Assembly: GCA_027422505.1 (NCBI GenBank)
Contig: JAPQWV010000002.1
Location: 25,460,501 to 25,524,500 of the forward strand
Reading direction: 5' to 3'
Source: Craterostigma plantagineum
Lineage: Eukaryota; Streptophyta; Magnoliopsida; Lamiales; Linderniaceae
Length of the DNA: 64,000 nt
The translations under genes and the position numbers were made by a program. Below the pieces are notes generated by a model. It was not told the DNA's origin. It saw only the letters and a program-made list of their open reading frames with translations, and searched no databases. Shown in pieces: positions 1-10,143 of the stretch (positions are counted from its first letter, which is position 1; every line of letters starts with the position of its first letter).

Positions 1-1
1 G

Positions 2-175
2 TTGTACAGAGAAGGAACTGCTGCTCTGTTGAACTCCATGGTTGACCATACGAGGTTTCCTTACAGTACTACGCAGGTCAGGGACAGTTTCTTGGCCTCT
101 TTGGGATCGAACAGGGCTGCCATGGATCAGGCAAGGCTGTTTAAGTTGGCCAATGAAGGCACAATAAAGCATTAA
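2..175 (+). CDS. C-terminal end of a PROTODERMAL FACTOR 1-like protein (partial, 5' end outside window)
   Basis: An open frame enters from the left edge and ends at TAA 173-175, giving 57 residues. It contains LYREGTAALLNSMVDHTRFPY, then VRDSFLASLGSNRAAMDQA and ends LFKLANEGTIKH. The pattern REGTAxLLNS followed by FPY and a conserved Ala-rich LFKLANEG tail resembles the C-terminal domain of plant PDF1-type epidermal proteins. Those proteins are secreted, proline-rich and expressed in the shoot L1 layer; that role is family knowledge and cannot be seen here, because the signal peptide and proline-rich part are outside the window. Another protein sharing this C-terminal domain is possible. The reading frame itself looks intact and plant-coding. 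Confidence 0.55.
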   Translation: MYREGTAALLNSMVDHTRFPYSTTQVRDSFLASLGSNRAAMDQARLFKLANEGTIKH

Positions 176-413
176 AACTACCTACTAAGAGCGTTTATTA
201 ATGGATGATACGTATAATGATGTGGATGCTTGTTTTGTTGGTCTTTGTTGAGGTCTCTTCTTTTTATGTATTTTAAATATTGTGTCTTGTGTGTGGAATG
301 TTAATTGCAAGGTTAAGGACATGAAAGCCGTCAATGCTTATGTGAAATTCGTGTATTTGTAATGGGTTGTCAGCACATTTTGTGTCTACGTGATCATCTC
401 TTAATGTTGCATA
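176..413 (+). other. 3' flank of the PDF1-like gene, presumed 3'UTR
   Basis: AT-rich, T-rich sequence following the stop codon with no open frame. It probably holds the 3'UTR and polyadenylation region, but I could not pick a clear signal. It ends at the target duplication of the first MULE. Confidence 0.35.
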
Positions 414-1125
414 TTAATATAAGGGAAATTCCGGTTGGTGCCCCTCTACTTATGACATTTCCAGCTGGTGACCAAACTTATTTTTCAATTCCAACTGGTA
501 CCCCTGTGGTATGATATAACATAACAACGTGCCCTATTCGACCAAAAAAAAGATTTTCGAGTGTATTAATCGTTAGGGACTAACGGACTCCATGAAAAAG
601 ACTAAAATACCCATCAATTCTCGTAACTCAATCTTACGCTGAATAAACTTTTTAGGGCTCTTCAGAAGATCAAGAATTAGGGACGAAAATTCAAGAATGT
701 AAGCACCTCCGCCTTCGACTTTCCGTCAACAAGCGAGCTTTCTTAGAGCTATCGTCCCCATGATTTTGGCTTTCTTGAGAAATCGTATGAGTTTTATCAT
801 CTTAGAGCAATGGCTAATTTGATTTGATACTGCGATTTCAAAGTTATTACCTTACTCTATTTTGCCATTTGAGTGTGCGATTGAATAATCATCTTACAGT
901 TTGTTTCTTTACACATCGTGCGAGTGTTATTGGGATTTATTATTATATTCTTTATATCTTGCTTTGATTCTTTTTCTACCTGATGTTTTCGTCTTAGATG
1001 ACATCTATTCTTTATATCTTGTTTTGATTCTTTATTAATTTTTTCTATATCTTGCTTTGTGATGCGAGTTTGTGTTTTAAGTGTGTGTGGTCGTACTTAT
1101 TATATTCTTATGTATTTTTTGCAGA

Positions 1126-2103
1126 ATGATCGAATCAATTGATGCCCAGCCACTAGAGATTGAGCCATCTGAGCAACCTCACCCCGATACGTCTGCTGCA
1201 CCATCTAATGCTCAACCACAACATGTGCAATCTATGACTCAATATGAACCTCATAGGAAGAAATTGGCTAGAACAACAGCTAGAAGACTTGGTTTGGGAT
1301 CTCAACCTTCTGTTAGAGAAAGTTGTAGGAGCAGTGTGACTAGGGTCAATAAAGCTTCGGGGAATAGAGTAGATGCCGAGTCTCAGGCACAAGCTCATGC
1401 GTTATCGGATGATGAAGATTATGAGCCATCCAATGAAGCGGAATCGAATGATATCGATTTGGGGTCGGGGCCATCAGATGAGGAATTCGTGTGTGTGCGA
1501 GATAGTTTTGAACCTGATTTGGGGCATACATGGCCTGACCGATGCAGTGACTTAGAATCTTATTTTGATAATCTTTTTGACAATGGAGAGCTATGCATAG
1601 AACGTAGTTTCGGGAATATCAGGCTGAAACCAGGGATGCTTTTTATGGATAAAAAGCATTTCAAATCAATATTCAAAGACTATTGCATTCAAGAAGGATT
1701 CTCTGTCGTAGTTAGAAAAGCAGACAAAGGGAGATTTACATGTGAGTGTGCTGCTGAGGGATGTCTGTATAGACTCCATGCCAGCGTGTTGGCTGATGGC
1801 CATACATGGGTCATTAAGTCCATTTTGGATGAGCATAAGTGCAGTAGGTTGGTTAAGTTCAATCCCATGGCTGATTACAAATGGGCAGCTGATAAGGTGT
1901 TGGAGGACATTAGGGCTAATCCCGATATTTCCATCAAGTCACTGAACATTCTGCTGTTAGAGAGCTACCAAGTGCAGCTGAAAAAATCAACAACATATAG
2001 CATGAAATCTTATGCGTTGACACTAATAAATGGAGGTTTTGACACGTCTTATTCGAGGCTTCCTGCATATTGTGAGGTAATCAAGCCAACTCCGGCTCGG
2101 TAG
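1126..2103 (+). pseudogene. MULE transposase, N-terminal fragment (left arm)
   Basis: The frame is open to TAG at 2101. An in-frame ATG at 1126 follows a TTTTTTGCAG that looks like a 3' splice site, so an upstream non-coding exon is plausible; the frame remains open back to a GTG at 1081. The acidic, Ser/Asn-rich first third is followed by FGNIRLKPGMLFMDKKHFKSI and a segment with paired Cys and a His (CECAAEGCLYRLHAS ... DEHKC). This is the MuDR-type N-terminal DNA-binding region found before the catalytic domain in plant MULE transposases. The DDE catalytic core is absent: the frame stops soon after SYSRLPAYCEVIK. It would bind element ends at most and could not catalyse transposition. Confidence 0.8.
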
Positions 2104-2165
2104 CAAACTCATTATTTTTGCCAACTCTGCCTCATTAATCAAGCAAACCAACGCCAGAAGTAAGA

Positions 2166-2612
2166 AGAAGGTTTTGCGCTAGACATCTTTGTGCCAACTT
2201 TAAGAAATCTTTTCCTGGACCTCTTATGCACGCATTATTTTGGAGAATAGTGAATGCATATTCTGAATTTTCATTCAATAAAGCCATGGAAAGGATGCAA
2301 AAAGAGGGAGGAGCAGCGGCTAAAAAATGGTTTGATGAATTAGGAGATAAATCACAATGGGCACGGCATGCATTTGGGCCTTCTTTGTGTCAAGATGAAA
2401 ACACCTCAAACTTTGTGGAGTCATTCAACAATCTACTAGGGGCTGACAGATGTAAACCTGTCCTAACTCTTCTCGAAGGTATTACTTATTTTTTGATCAA
2501 TTCTCTCTGTAGCATTCTAACATTTGCCTCCTATTTTCTGATCAATTCTCTTCGTAGGCATTCGGAGGGTGACTATGGTCAGACAATCAAAGAGGCAGCA
2601 AACTTCGAATGA
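2166..2612 (+). pseudogene. MULE transposase, C-terminal part of the catalytic domain
   Basis: Frame +3 begins RRFCARHLCANFKKSFPGPL and continues LMHALFWRIVNAYSEFSF, then WFDELGDKSQWARHAF and NFVESFNNLL up to LTLLEGI at about 2480. These are the conserved C-terminal blocks of plant MULE transposases (RxCxRHxxxNFKKxF, WARHAF, FVESFNxxL, LTLLEGI). No start codon or upstream catalytic aspartates are attached, so it is a remnant left between the two inverted arms. Downstream of LTLLEGI the frame runs into an imperfect ~35-bp tandem duplication (about 2485-2560, each with TGATCAATTCTCT) and then into sequence of no recognisable domain. The central ~200 residues expected between this fragment and the left-arm fragment are missing. 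Confidence 0.75.
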
Positions 2613-2734
2613 GTGGGATGAGAATGGGTTGTGTCCGAAGATAACAAGGTTGGTGAAGACTATTAGTGTGGACTCAAGGTCTTGTAACGTCCTTACTGCT
2701 GGCAAAGGCGAATTTGAAATCCAAGACGGTGAGT

Positions 2735-3718
2735 GTGCTACCGAGCCGGAGTTGGTTTGCTTGATTACCTCACAATATGCAGGAAGCCTCGAATAAGACG
2801 TGTCAAAACCTCCATTTATTAGTGTCAACGCATAAGATTTCATGCTATATGCTGTTGATTTTTTCAGCTGCACTTGGTACCTCTCTAACAGCAGAATGTT
2901 CAGTGACTTGATGGAAATATCGGGATTAGCCCTAATGTCCTCCAACACCTTATCAGCTGCCCATTTGTAATCAGCCATGGGATTGAACTCAACCAACCTA
3001 CTGCACTTATGCTCATCCAAAATGGACTTAATGGCCCATGTATGGCCATCAGCCAACACGCTGGCATGGAGTCTATACAGACATCCCTCAGCAGCACACT
3101 CACATGTAAATCTCCCTTTGTCTGCTTTTCTAACTACGACAGAGAATCCTTCTTGAATGCAATAGTCTTTGAATATTGATTTGAAATGCTTTTTATCCAT
3201 AAAAAGCATCCATGGTTTCAGCCTGATATTCCCGAAACTACGTTCTATGCATAGCTCTCCATTGTCAAAAAGATTATCAAAATAAGATTCTAAGTCACCG
3301 CATCGGTCAGGCCATGTATGCCCCAAATCAGATTCAAAACTATCTTGCACACACACGAATTCCTCATCTGATGGCCCCGACCCCAAATCGATATCATTCG
3401 ATTCCGCTTCATTGGATGGCTCATAATCTTCATCATCCGATACGCATGAGCTTGTGCCTGAGACTCAGCATCTACTCTATTCCCCGAAGCTTTATTGACC
3501 CTAGTCACACTGCTCCTACAACTTTCTCTAACAGAAGGTTGAGATCCCAAACCAAGTCTTCTAGCTGTTGTTCTAGCCAATTTCTTCCTATGAGGTTCAT
3601 ATTGAGTCATAGATTGCACATGTTGTGGTTGAGCATTAGATGGTGCAGCAGACGTATCGGGGTGAAGTTGCTCAGATGGCTCAATCTCTAGTGGCTGGGC
3701 ATCAATTGATTCGATCAT
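2735..3718 (-). pseudogene. MULE transposase, N-terminal fragment (right arm, inverted copy, frameshifted)
   Basis: This is the mirror copy of the left-arm exon, with its ATG at 3716-3718 and the same protein text (FGNIRLKPWMLFMDKKHF, CECAAEGCLYRLHASVL). One base is missing at about 3442 compared with the left arm (CCGATACGC versus CCGATAACGC on the plus strand). The frame therefore breaks after AQAHA, and the rest continues in another frame from about 3386. After the arm end the frame runs through the spacer to about 2517. It has a few substitutions relative to the left copy (for example KPWM for KPGM), so the arms have diverged since the inversion formed. Confidence 0.75.
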
Positions 3719-4559
3719 TCTGCAAAAAATACATAAGAATATACTAAGTACGACCACACACACTTAAAACACAAACTCGCATCACAAAGCAAGATATAAA
3801 GAATATTAATAAAGAATCAAAACAAGATATAAAGAATAGATGTCATCTAAGACGAAAACATCAGGTAGAAAAAGAATCAAAGCAAGATATAAAGAATATA
3901 ATAATAAATCCCAATAGCACTCGCACGATGTGTAAAGAAACAAACTGTAAGATGATTATTCAATCGCACACTCAAATGGCAAAATAGAGTAAGGTAATAA
4001 CTTTGAAATCGCAGTATCAAATCAAATTAGCCATTGCTCTAAGATGATAAAACTCATACGATTTCTCAAGAAAGCCAAAATCATGGGGACGATAGCTCTA
4101 AGAAAGCTCGCTTGTTGACGGACAGTCGAAGGCGGAGGTGCTTACATTCTTGAATTTTCGTCCCTAATTCTTGATCTTCTGAAGAGCCCTAAAAAGTTTA
4201 TTCAGCGTAAGATTGAGTTACGAGAATTGATGGGTATTTTAGTCTTTTTCATGGAGTCCTTTAGTCCCTAACGATTAATACACTCTAAAATCTTTTTTTG
4301 GTCGTATAGGGCACGTTGTTATGTTATATCATACCACAGGGGTACCAGTTGGAATTGAAAAGTAAGTTTGGTCACCAGCTGGAAATGTCATAAGTAGAGG
4401 GGCACCAACCAGAATTTCCCTTAATATAATTTCCGTCAAGATTCAGAGAAAGAATGATTTTTTTGCCTATAGTGACACCAACGGACGTGCTTTGGAAAAC
4501 AAAACAAAAAGTTTGCAAGGAAAACAGCGCACTTAATCGCAATTCCCAATAATGTTTGA

Positions 4560-4777
4560 TACTCCCTCTTTTTCATATTACATGTCGTTTAAGATTATTA
4601 CACACAAATTAGGAAAGAAAATAAAATCCTCATTATACCCTTCATTAATTAAATGATCTAATTTAAGATAGGGGTAAAACTGGAAATAGTCAATATTTTT
4701 TATCTTGAAAACTATAAAACGATATGTACAAAACAAAAAATTTCTACAGCGACATTTAATATGAAACAGAGGGATTA
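4560..4777. mobile_element. Stowaway-like MITE
   Basis: A 214-bp element (4562-4775) begins CTCCCTCTTTTTCATATTAC and ends with the inverted partner (CGACATTTAATATGAAACAGAGGGAT). It is flanked by the dinucleotide TA at 4560-4561 and 4776-4777. CTCCCTC ends plus TA target duplication are the hallmarks of Stowaway/Tc1-mariner-derived MITEs. It has no coding capacity and is AT-rich internally. The last base of the right end deviates from the consensus. Confidence 0.75.
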
Positions 4778-5464
4778 CTTATTTGATATAGCGTAATTCT
4801 ATACACATCCCCTAATATTATATGGAGACTCCTTATTAATTATCACATAATTATTATTATGTATTTGACCAAATAACTGCAAGTTTGTGTTTTTTTTTTT
4901 TTATTTTGAACGTATGTGAACAGAACTAACCAACCCACTTAATCCTTTATTTTTAGGGTTAATTTCGAATCAGGCCATATATCATATTTTCAAGAAGAGT
5001 TTAGGCACTTTTGTAGTTTCACTTAGGCCCAACACCTAATTTCTGAAAACCATTAGAAAGAAGAACCAACTAACCCGAAATGACAGTTATATCCCTTATT
5101 GCCAAAATTACACCCCTGTGCCATCGTCTCTCCCAAACGATTGAAGCACAAACCCACATTCAACTAAGACCAAAATTTACTATCTATAAGCCGGCTCAAT
5201 CTCGACGGTAATGACCGAATAAGGTTAAATCGATGATAATTTCTCATGAGAGTCAATAATTAATGAAAATTTTTGAAGTTTATAATAGAATAATGTATTA
5301 AAAGTAATTCAAAAATCTCGTTGAAACAAGAAAAATCTGGATTTTAATGACCAAGTAAGGTGAAATTGATCTTGAGTCTTAATAATCAATGAAAATATTG
5401 ATGTTAATTGCGAAGAAATTTGACATGGCCTATGATTGAAGCTTTTGCTAATAAACGCTCTCTC

Positions 5465-5605
5465 GGTAACACTTTATGCATTCTGGGTGCACTTCATGCA
5501 TTCTGGGTAATACTTTATGCATTCTGCATTGCTAATAAAACACTCGACGAGTACCGCATTGTGCATTCTAGATAACACTTCATGCATTCTGCATAACTCT
5601 TTTTG
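5465..5605. repeat. Minisatellite-like cluster, unit with ACTTYATGCATTCTG
   Basis: The core ACTTTATGCATTCTG or ACTTCATGCATTCTG recurs at about 5470, 5490 and 5512, each followed by GG or CA and a short linker, a spacing of about 21 bp. A further copy lies at about 5578, with a diverged one before it. It lies inside the second MULE. Confidence 0.65.
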
Positions 5606-5649
5606 GGTAGCAAGACACTAAGAGGAATCAATAGAAAACTACCGACGAC

Positions 5650-5965
5650 ACCCTACACCATTTTTAGTATAACTTTCGATCTAGAATTCAAATGATCTTG
5701 ATTAAAACTTATGTGAATAGCCAACTTAATTATGTATAACTTTTATTCTTTAAGTTCTTTCTGATTCGAAGTCCATTAAGCTAAAAACGTGCTCGAGGCT
5801 TCTGAAAATGGCATTGCCCGAAAATGGCAACCTGAACCTTTTTGAGTATAACTTTCGATCTAAAATTCAAATGACCTTGATTCAAACTCCTGTGAATATC
5901 CAACTTAATTATATATAACTTTTATTCTTTAAGCTCTTATCTGATTCGAAGTCTATCGACATCTA
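5650..5965. repeat. Pair of ~120-bp direct repeats inside the second MULE
   Basis: Sequence starting TTTTAGTATAACTTTCGATCT near 5658 and running through TCTGATTCGAAGTCCAT near 5775 is repeated, with scattered substitutions, from about 5838 to 5960 (GAGTATAACTTTCGATCT to GATTCGAAGTCTAT). A more decayed third relative may lie at 6030-6140. No function is visible. Confidence 0.65.
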
Positions 5966-6264
5966 AAATGTGCCCGAAAATGTTTTTCGGACACTTATTC
6001 GATTCTTGCTGTGCAGAATTGGCAGGCAGTCTAATTTCAATCATAACTTCAAATATAGGGCACAATGATTCAGATTCAAAGTTCTCTGGGCAGTTCAATT
6101 GATTATCCGTAACTTACCTTCTTGAAGTTTCTTAAATTTCGGAGTGTATCAACTTCAAAATGAGCATGAACAGAGGACTTGGGCTATTGGTTAGTTAAAG
6201 TGAACATATACACTTTTTCTATCGAGATTCATGTTTCTTCCATGAATACGTAGTGCTTCCATGA

Positions 6265-7140
6265 ATATTAGTTGTTTATTATAATCCACATGGTCGACCT
6301 AACATAAATGATTCATCAAAATTAATGACATCTTCAATTAATCTTAAAACCCTATGTTGTTTACTGATTTCCTGCAGTAATAGTTTAACAATAATCAGCA
6401 ACAATTGAAGAGGAGAAAAAAACAGAAGTCGATATGTAGGTAACAAGACAATCAATACGAGTAACAAAATACATAGTCACAATAACAATTTAATATGTAA
6501 TTAGTTTATGATTTTCAAATTTTATATTGTAAACACGCTACACTCACTGGGATCTATGAATTTACGAAGTTTTAGATAAAGATATATTAGTTTAGGTTAT
6601 GATTTACGTGGATGTTATGTTGGAATTGAAGAAGTTGAAGCATATAGTATGACAAACAAGTAGCACTATTCTTGAAAGGATGATAATGCTTCTACGAAAT
6701 TGATTCTACTTACTCAAAACATTGTGGATATGAACTATTAGTTGTTTATTATAATCCACATGGTCGACCTAACATAAATGATTCAACAAAATTAGTGACA
6801 TCTTCAATTAATCTTAAACGTAAACCCTATGTTGTTTACTGATTTTCTGCAGTAACAATTTAACAATAATCGGCAAAAATTGAAGAGGAGAGAAAAACGG
6901 AAGTCGATATGTAGGTAACAAGGCAATACAATACGAATAACATAGTCACAATAACAATTTAATATGTAATTAATTTAGGAGATGATTTTTCAGTGTAATA
7001 TTGTAAACACGCTACATTCACTAAAATATATGAATTTACGAAGTTTCAAATAAAAATATATTAGTTTACGCAAAATATACGTGGAGGTTATGTTAGAATT
7101 AAAGAAGTTGAAGTTAATAGTAAGGAAAACAAGTAGCACT
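6265..7140. repeat. Pair of ~400-bp direct repeats inside the second MULE
   Basis: The block from TTAGTTGTTTATTATAATCC at about 6268 to GACAAACAAGTAGCACT at about 6668 is repeated in the same order from about 6738 to 7140. It includes the shared internal landmarks GGTCGACCTAACATAAATGATTC and AAACACGCTACA. The copies differ by small indels and substitutions and are separated by about 70 bp. It is a segmental tandem duplication within the element. Confidence 0.8.
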
Positions 7141-8524
7141 CTAATTTCTAAATTTTAAACAATAAAATATAATTTAAAATATAGTTCGTACCGTAAACCA
7201 TGTTACGAAGAACGTATTGTGAAAATCTTAGACCCTTGATCCTACAAATTAAATATTTACCCGTCTACCCTAATCTACAAACTATGGTAACACATAAACC
7301 TATAATTAGTAACAGATACACATACAACCGGTAACAGATTATGTATGCTTGGTTTTATTTGGACTATCCGCCCAAAATTCATCTCATTCTAGTTTTTCCG
7401 CTAAAAATTTCACCGACCATTTAGTAACATATCGAGGCAAAATAGTAACATATCGAGGCAAAATAGTAACAGAAAAGCATATGCTAGTAACGGATCCTGG
7501 AAATTTTACAAATCCCGCCAAAATGAAAAAAATACACCCCACTTCCCTCTAAACCCCATTTCAAAAAGAAAAAAGCATATTCCTTCTTCATTTAATTATA
7601 GTAACGTTTTTTATACTCCAAGTAACGGTTAGTCGTTACACTGTAACAATACCAATACCGATTTACTATTTATATACCACAATCTATCAAACTATAATCA
7701 GCTAGTACCGTTAAAGCATGACATAGTAACAAATGTTTTTAATTTAGTACAGTTGTTCATCACCTCAATTCACGAACATCTTGATCAAGAACATCTGGAT
7801 TTCTGCTTGATTTCGATGTCATTCATACCACATGCATTACACCACTTACGGTTTGAGAGTTAATAATTGACACATAATTTCAAATCTAATGGCGTTGAAA
7901 AATATACCCAAATTATTCGGGTCGACCGTATTTTCGAGAAATTAAACGATGAACATAGGACGAACGAGCACACAAGGTGCCGCACCGAGCTGCCCATACT
8001 ATGAGTACTTCGAATTTATGCATGTTAGCTGTAATCGTTGCAAAAAACGGCTTTGATTTCATCTTATTTTCGCGAATCAGAACCTAAATATAAGGATAAA
8101 AACTCATTACAAATCTTATATCTTTCGTCGTCAATATCACAATAGATCCTATCTTACACTCCGAAATTGGTTGGTGGATGAGCATTCGAAATTTCGGAGC
8201 TCGATTCATTGTATAAACGAGATACATAAAATAAAAATTCTCTGTCGATAACATTTTACTGCATCTTAGTAACAGATAAGGGATTGAAAATAACAGTTCA
8301 CTTTACGTATACAACAATATAATATAACTGCATAACTGAAAGTGGCCGGAAAATAACTCTTCTTATAGTATGTTAAGAAGGGTATGTTTGTCAATTCAAA
8401 TTTTTAAGCCTTAATTATGCTATTTACGAAAAGTTGATCCTTCAAAATAAAAAAATTCTAACAGGACCTGAAAACTGAAAAAACTACTGACAAGGGTCTG
8501 AACTTAAATTGCCCCTTATTTTTA

Positions 8525-9114
8525 TTAGTGTAATTGTATCATTACAAATTAATTTTTAATTATAATTAAATGCAATCGATCATTTCACTCATCTAATTTT
8601 TATTTATTATAATTATATCTCAACAAATCATTTTTTTCTGTTACATATTTATTAATTATTTGGAGATAGTTTTGACGTTGTAATATAGTAATTGATTATT
8701 AAATTATTCATTCGAGATAGTAGATTATTCTGTTATAACTATTATTTAAATTATCTTCTACACATTATTAAATAAATTTACAAGTCAATGTTCGAAAATA
8801 TGATATTAATCTTGGATTTTATTTTATTGTTTATTTAATCTATTTGTGTATGTAAAATATATAATATGAGAAGAATGTTTTCTAAAAATAATTGAATAAT
8901 AATAGTGATTACAATACTATTAATTTTTAGGTTTTAGAACGTAAATTTAACTTCAAATATAAATAAATTAATTAAGTTTTATTACAAATTGGATCAATAA
9001 ATTGTGTTGGTTCGTATTAATGAATTAATTTAGTAAACTAATGCTTACGATTAATTGTTGAATTTATTTAGAAAACAAAAAGTTGCTTACATTTCCAATG
9101 TTTTTTGCCCCAAA
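8525..9114. other. AT-rich intergenic DNA, nothing recognised
   Basis: About 590 bp, very AT-rich, with no ORF of note, no recognisable RNA gene and no clear repeat ends. Confidence 0.5.
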
Positions 9115-9595
9115 TGGGGTGTCAATAGTAGCACCTTCCGTCCCCGCGGGGATCCGCCCCGAACGGGGCGGGGAATCCCCTAGATTTTACCCCGCGGGAC
9201 GGGGACGGGGAATGATTTTTCCCCGCGGGGATCCCCTCCCCGTCTCTCGCCCCGTCCCCGAACCCCATTTTATATATTATAATATATATAATATTAAATT
9301 ATATTTTAAATAATAGTAAAATAATATCAAATGTAAATTAAATAATATTAAATTAATAAAATAATATATAAAATTATAATTTATATAATATTTATAACAA
9401 AATTCAAATTTATATATTATATAATAAATATTATTTTTTTTGAAAAAATTAAGGGGCGGAGAGTTCCCGCGGGAATCCCGCCCCGGAGGGATCCCTGCGG
9501 GGACGGGGACGATTCGTCCCCAAATGCATCGCGGGGATGGGGACGGGGATTAGAGGCCTCCCCCGCCCCACCCCGTTGCCATCCCTAGGCTCAAG
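9107..9595. mobile_element. hAT-like MITE with very GC-rich ends
   Basis: About 470 bp (9115-9587) whose outer ~120 bp on each side are dense in CCCCGC and GGGGACGGGG and are complementary to each other, while the centre (9270-9440) is almost pure AT. Read from the right, the end is TAGGGATGGCAACGGGG, the style of plant hAT MITEs; the left end TGGGGTGTCAATAG is a decayed partner. The 8-bp flanks GCCCCAAA (9107-9114) and GGCTCAAG (9588-9595) match at 5 of 8 positions, consistent with an old hAT target duplication but not proof. Confidence 0.5.
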
Positions 9596-10143
9596 ATAAA
9601 AGCTCATCTGCTCAAACAGTAACTACACTTTATTATGTGTAGATGAGATGCATCTCTCAATCTGTTCCAAGAGCGATCGACTTTTGTGGGTCCACGAGTT
9701 ACAACATAGAACCATGGTTCGACTCAAACCCTATACGAGATTCTATTGTTTTTCAACAAGCTTTTGTGTAAATATATATTGTTTTAGTAGTGCAAAAAAC
9801 CCTACAGGCACGTATTATTTATCCTTAATTCTTCAGCGATGTGCGAAATGAAAAAGGCCTATGCATGACAACATATGAATATATTCCACGGTTTCATATT
9901 AGAGAAGAATGTGCATGGTAAAACAAGCAAATAAAGTAGGTCTAATCATATTTAGTTATGCAGACTTAAATCCATACATGGACTCCGAAGAGTCAATTCG
10001 GTCACACTGTTTTAGAAAACAAAAGAAGAAAAGAAAAACAGGTTTTCTTGCAATGAAGAGAGATCATAACTTGATAGAGGGACGACATAGGAAGGAAGGC
10101 TGCTTATATTTCCTCCTAGCAGCCAAGGGCTTTCCACTTCTTC
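9596..10143 (-). other. 3' region of the MADS-box gene
   Basis: This DNA lies downstream (minus sense) of the MADS stop codon at 10144-10146. The last exon begins at 10147 and contributes only G plus the stop, so most of it should be 3'UTR. Small plus-strand ORFs here have no recognisable content. Confidence 0.45.

Larger units (their letters stand above)
414..4429. mobile_element. Fold-back Mutator-like element (MULE) with 9-bp target duplication
   Basis: The element spans 423-4420 (3998 bp) and is flanked by identical 9-bp repeats TTAATATAA at 414-422 and 4421-4429, the length made by Mutator-superfamily transposases. The ends are inverted repeats starting GGGAAATTCYGGTTGGTG. The inversion continues far inside: the left arm (about 423-2115) and right arm (about 2735-4420) are near-identical in opposite orientation, each carrying the same transposase N-terminal exon. 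Between them lie about 600 bp containing a transposase C-terminal fragment. An ordinary MuDR-type element has one transposase gene and short ends, so this copy has been rebuilt into a long-armed palindrome. It encodes no complete transposase. Confidence 0.9.
4947..8524. mobile_element. Non-autonomous MULE, 3.56 kb, 9-bp target duplication
   Basis: Identical 9-mers TTATTTTTA flank the element at 4947-4955 and 8516-8524. The ends (4956 and 8515) are imperfect inverted repeats: GGGTTAATTTCGAATCAGGCC on the left against GGGGCAATTTAAGTTCAGACCC read from the right. A 9-bp duplication with G-starting inverted ends fits the Mutator superfamily. The interior has no convincing ORF or recognisable captured gene. 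It is AT-rich and built of internal repeats described separately. It is older-looking than the first MULE because its ends match only loosely. Confidence 0.75.

Noticed and set aside
5465..5605. CRISPR-like spaced repeats
   Set aside because: Repeats are short and imperfect in a plant transposon with no cas genes.
4956..8515. Helitron interpretation of the second MULE
   Set aside because: A 9-bp flanking duplication and inverted ends fit Mutator; Helitrons make no target duplication.
9083..9313. 76-residue ORF rich in Gly/Pro/Arg
   Set aside because: Translation of the GC-rich MITE arm, not a gene.
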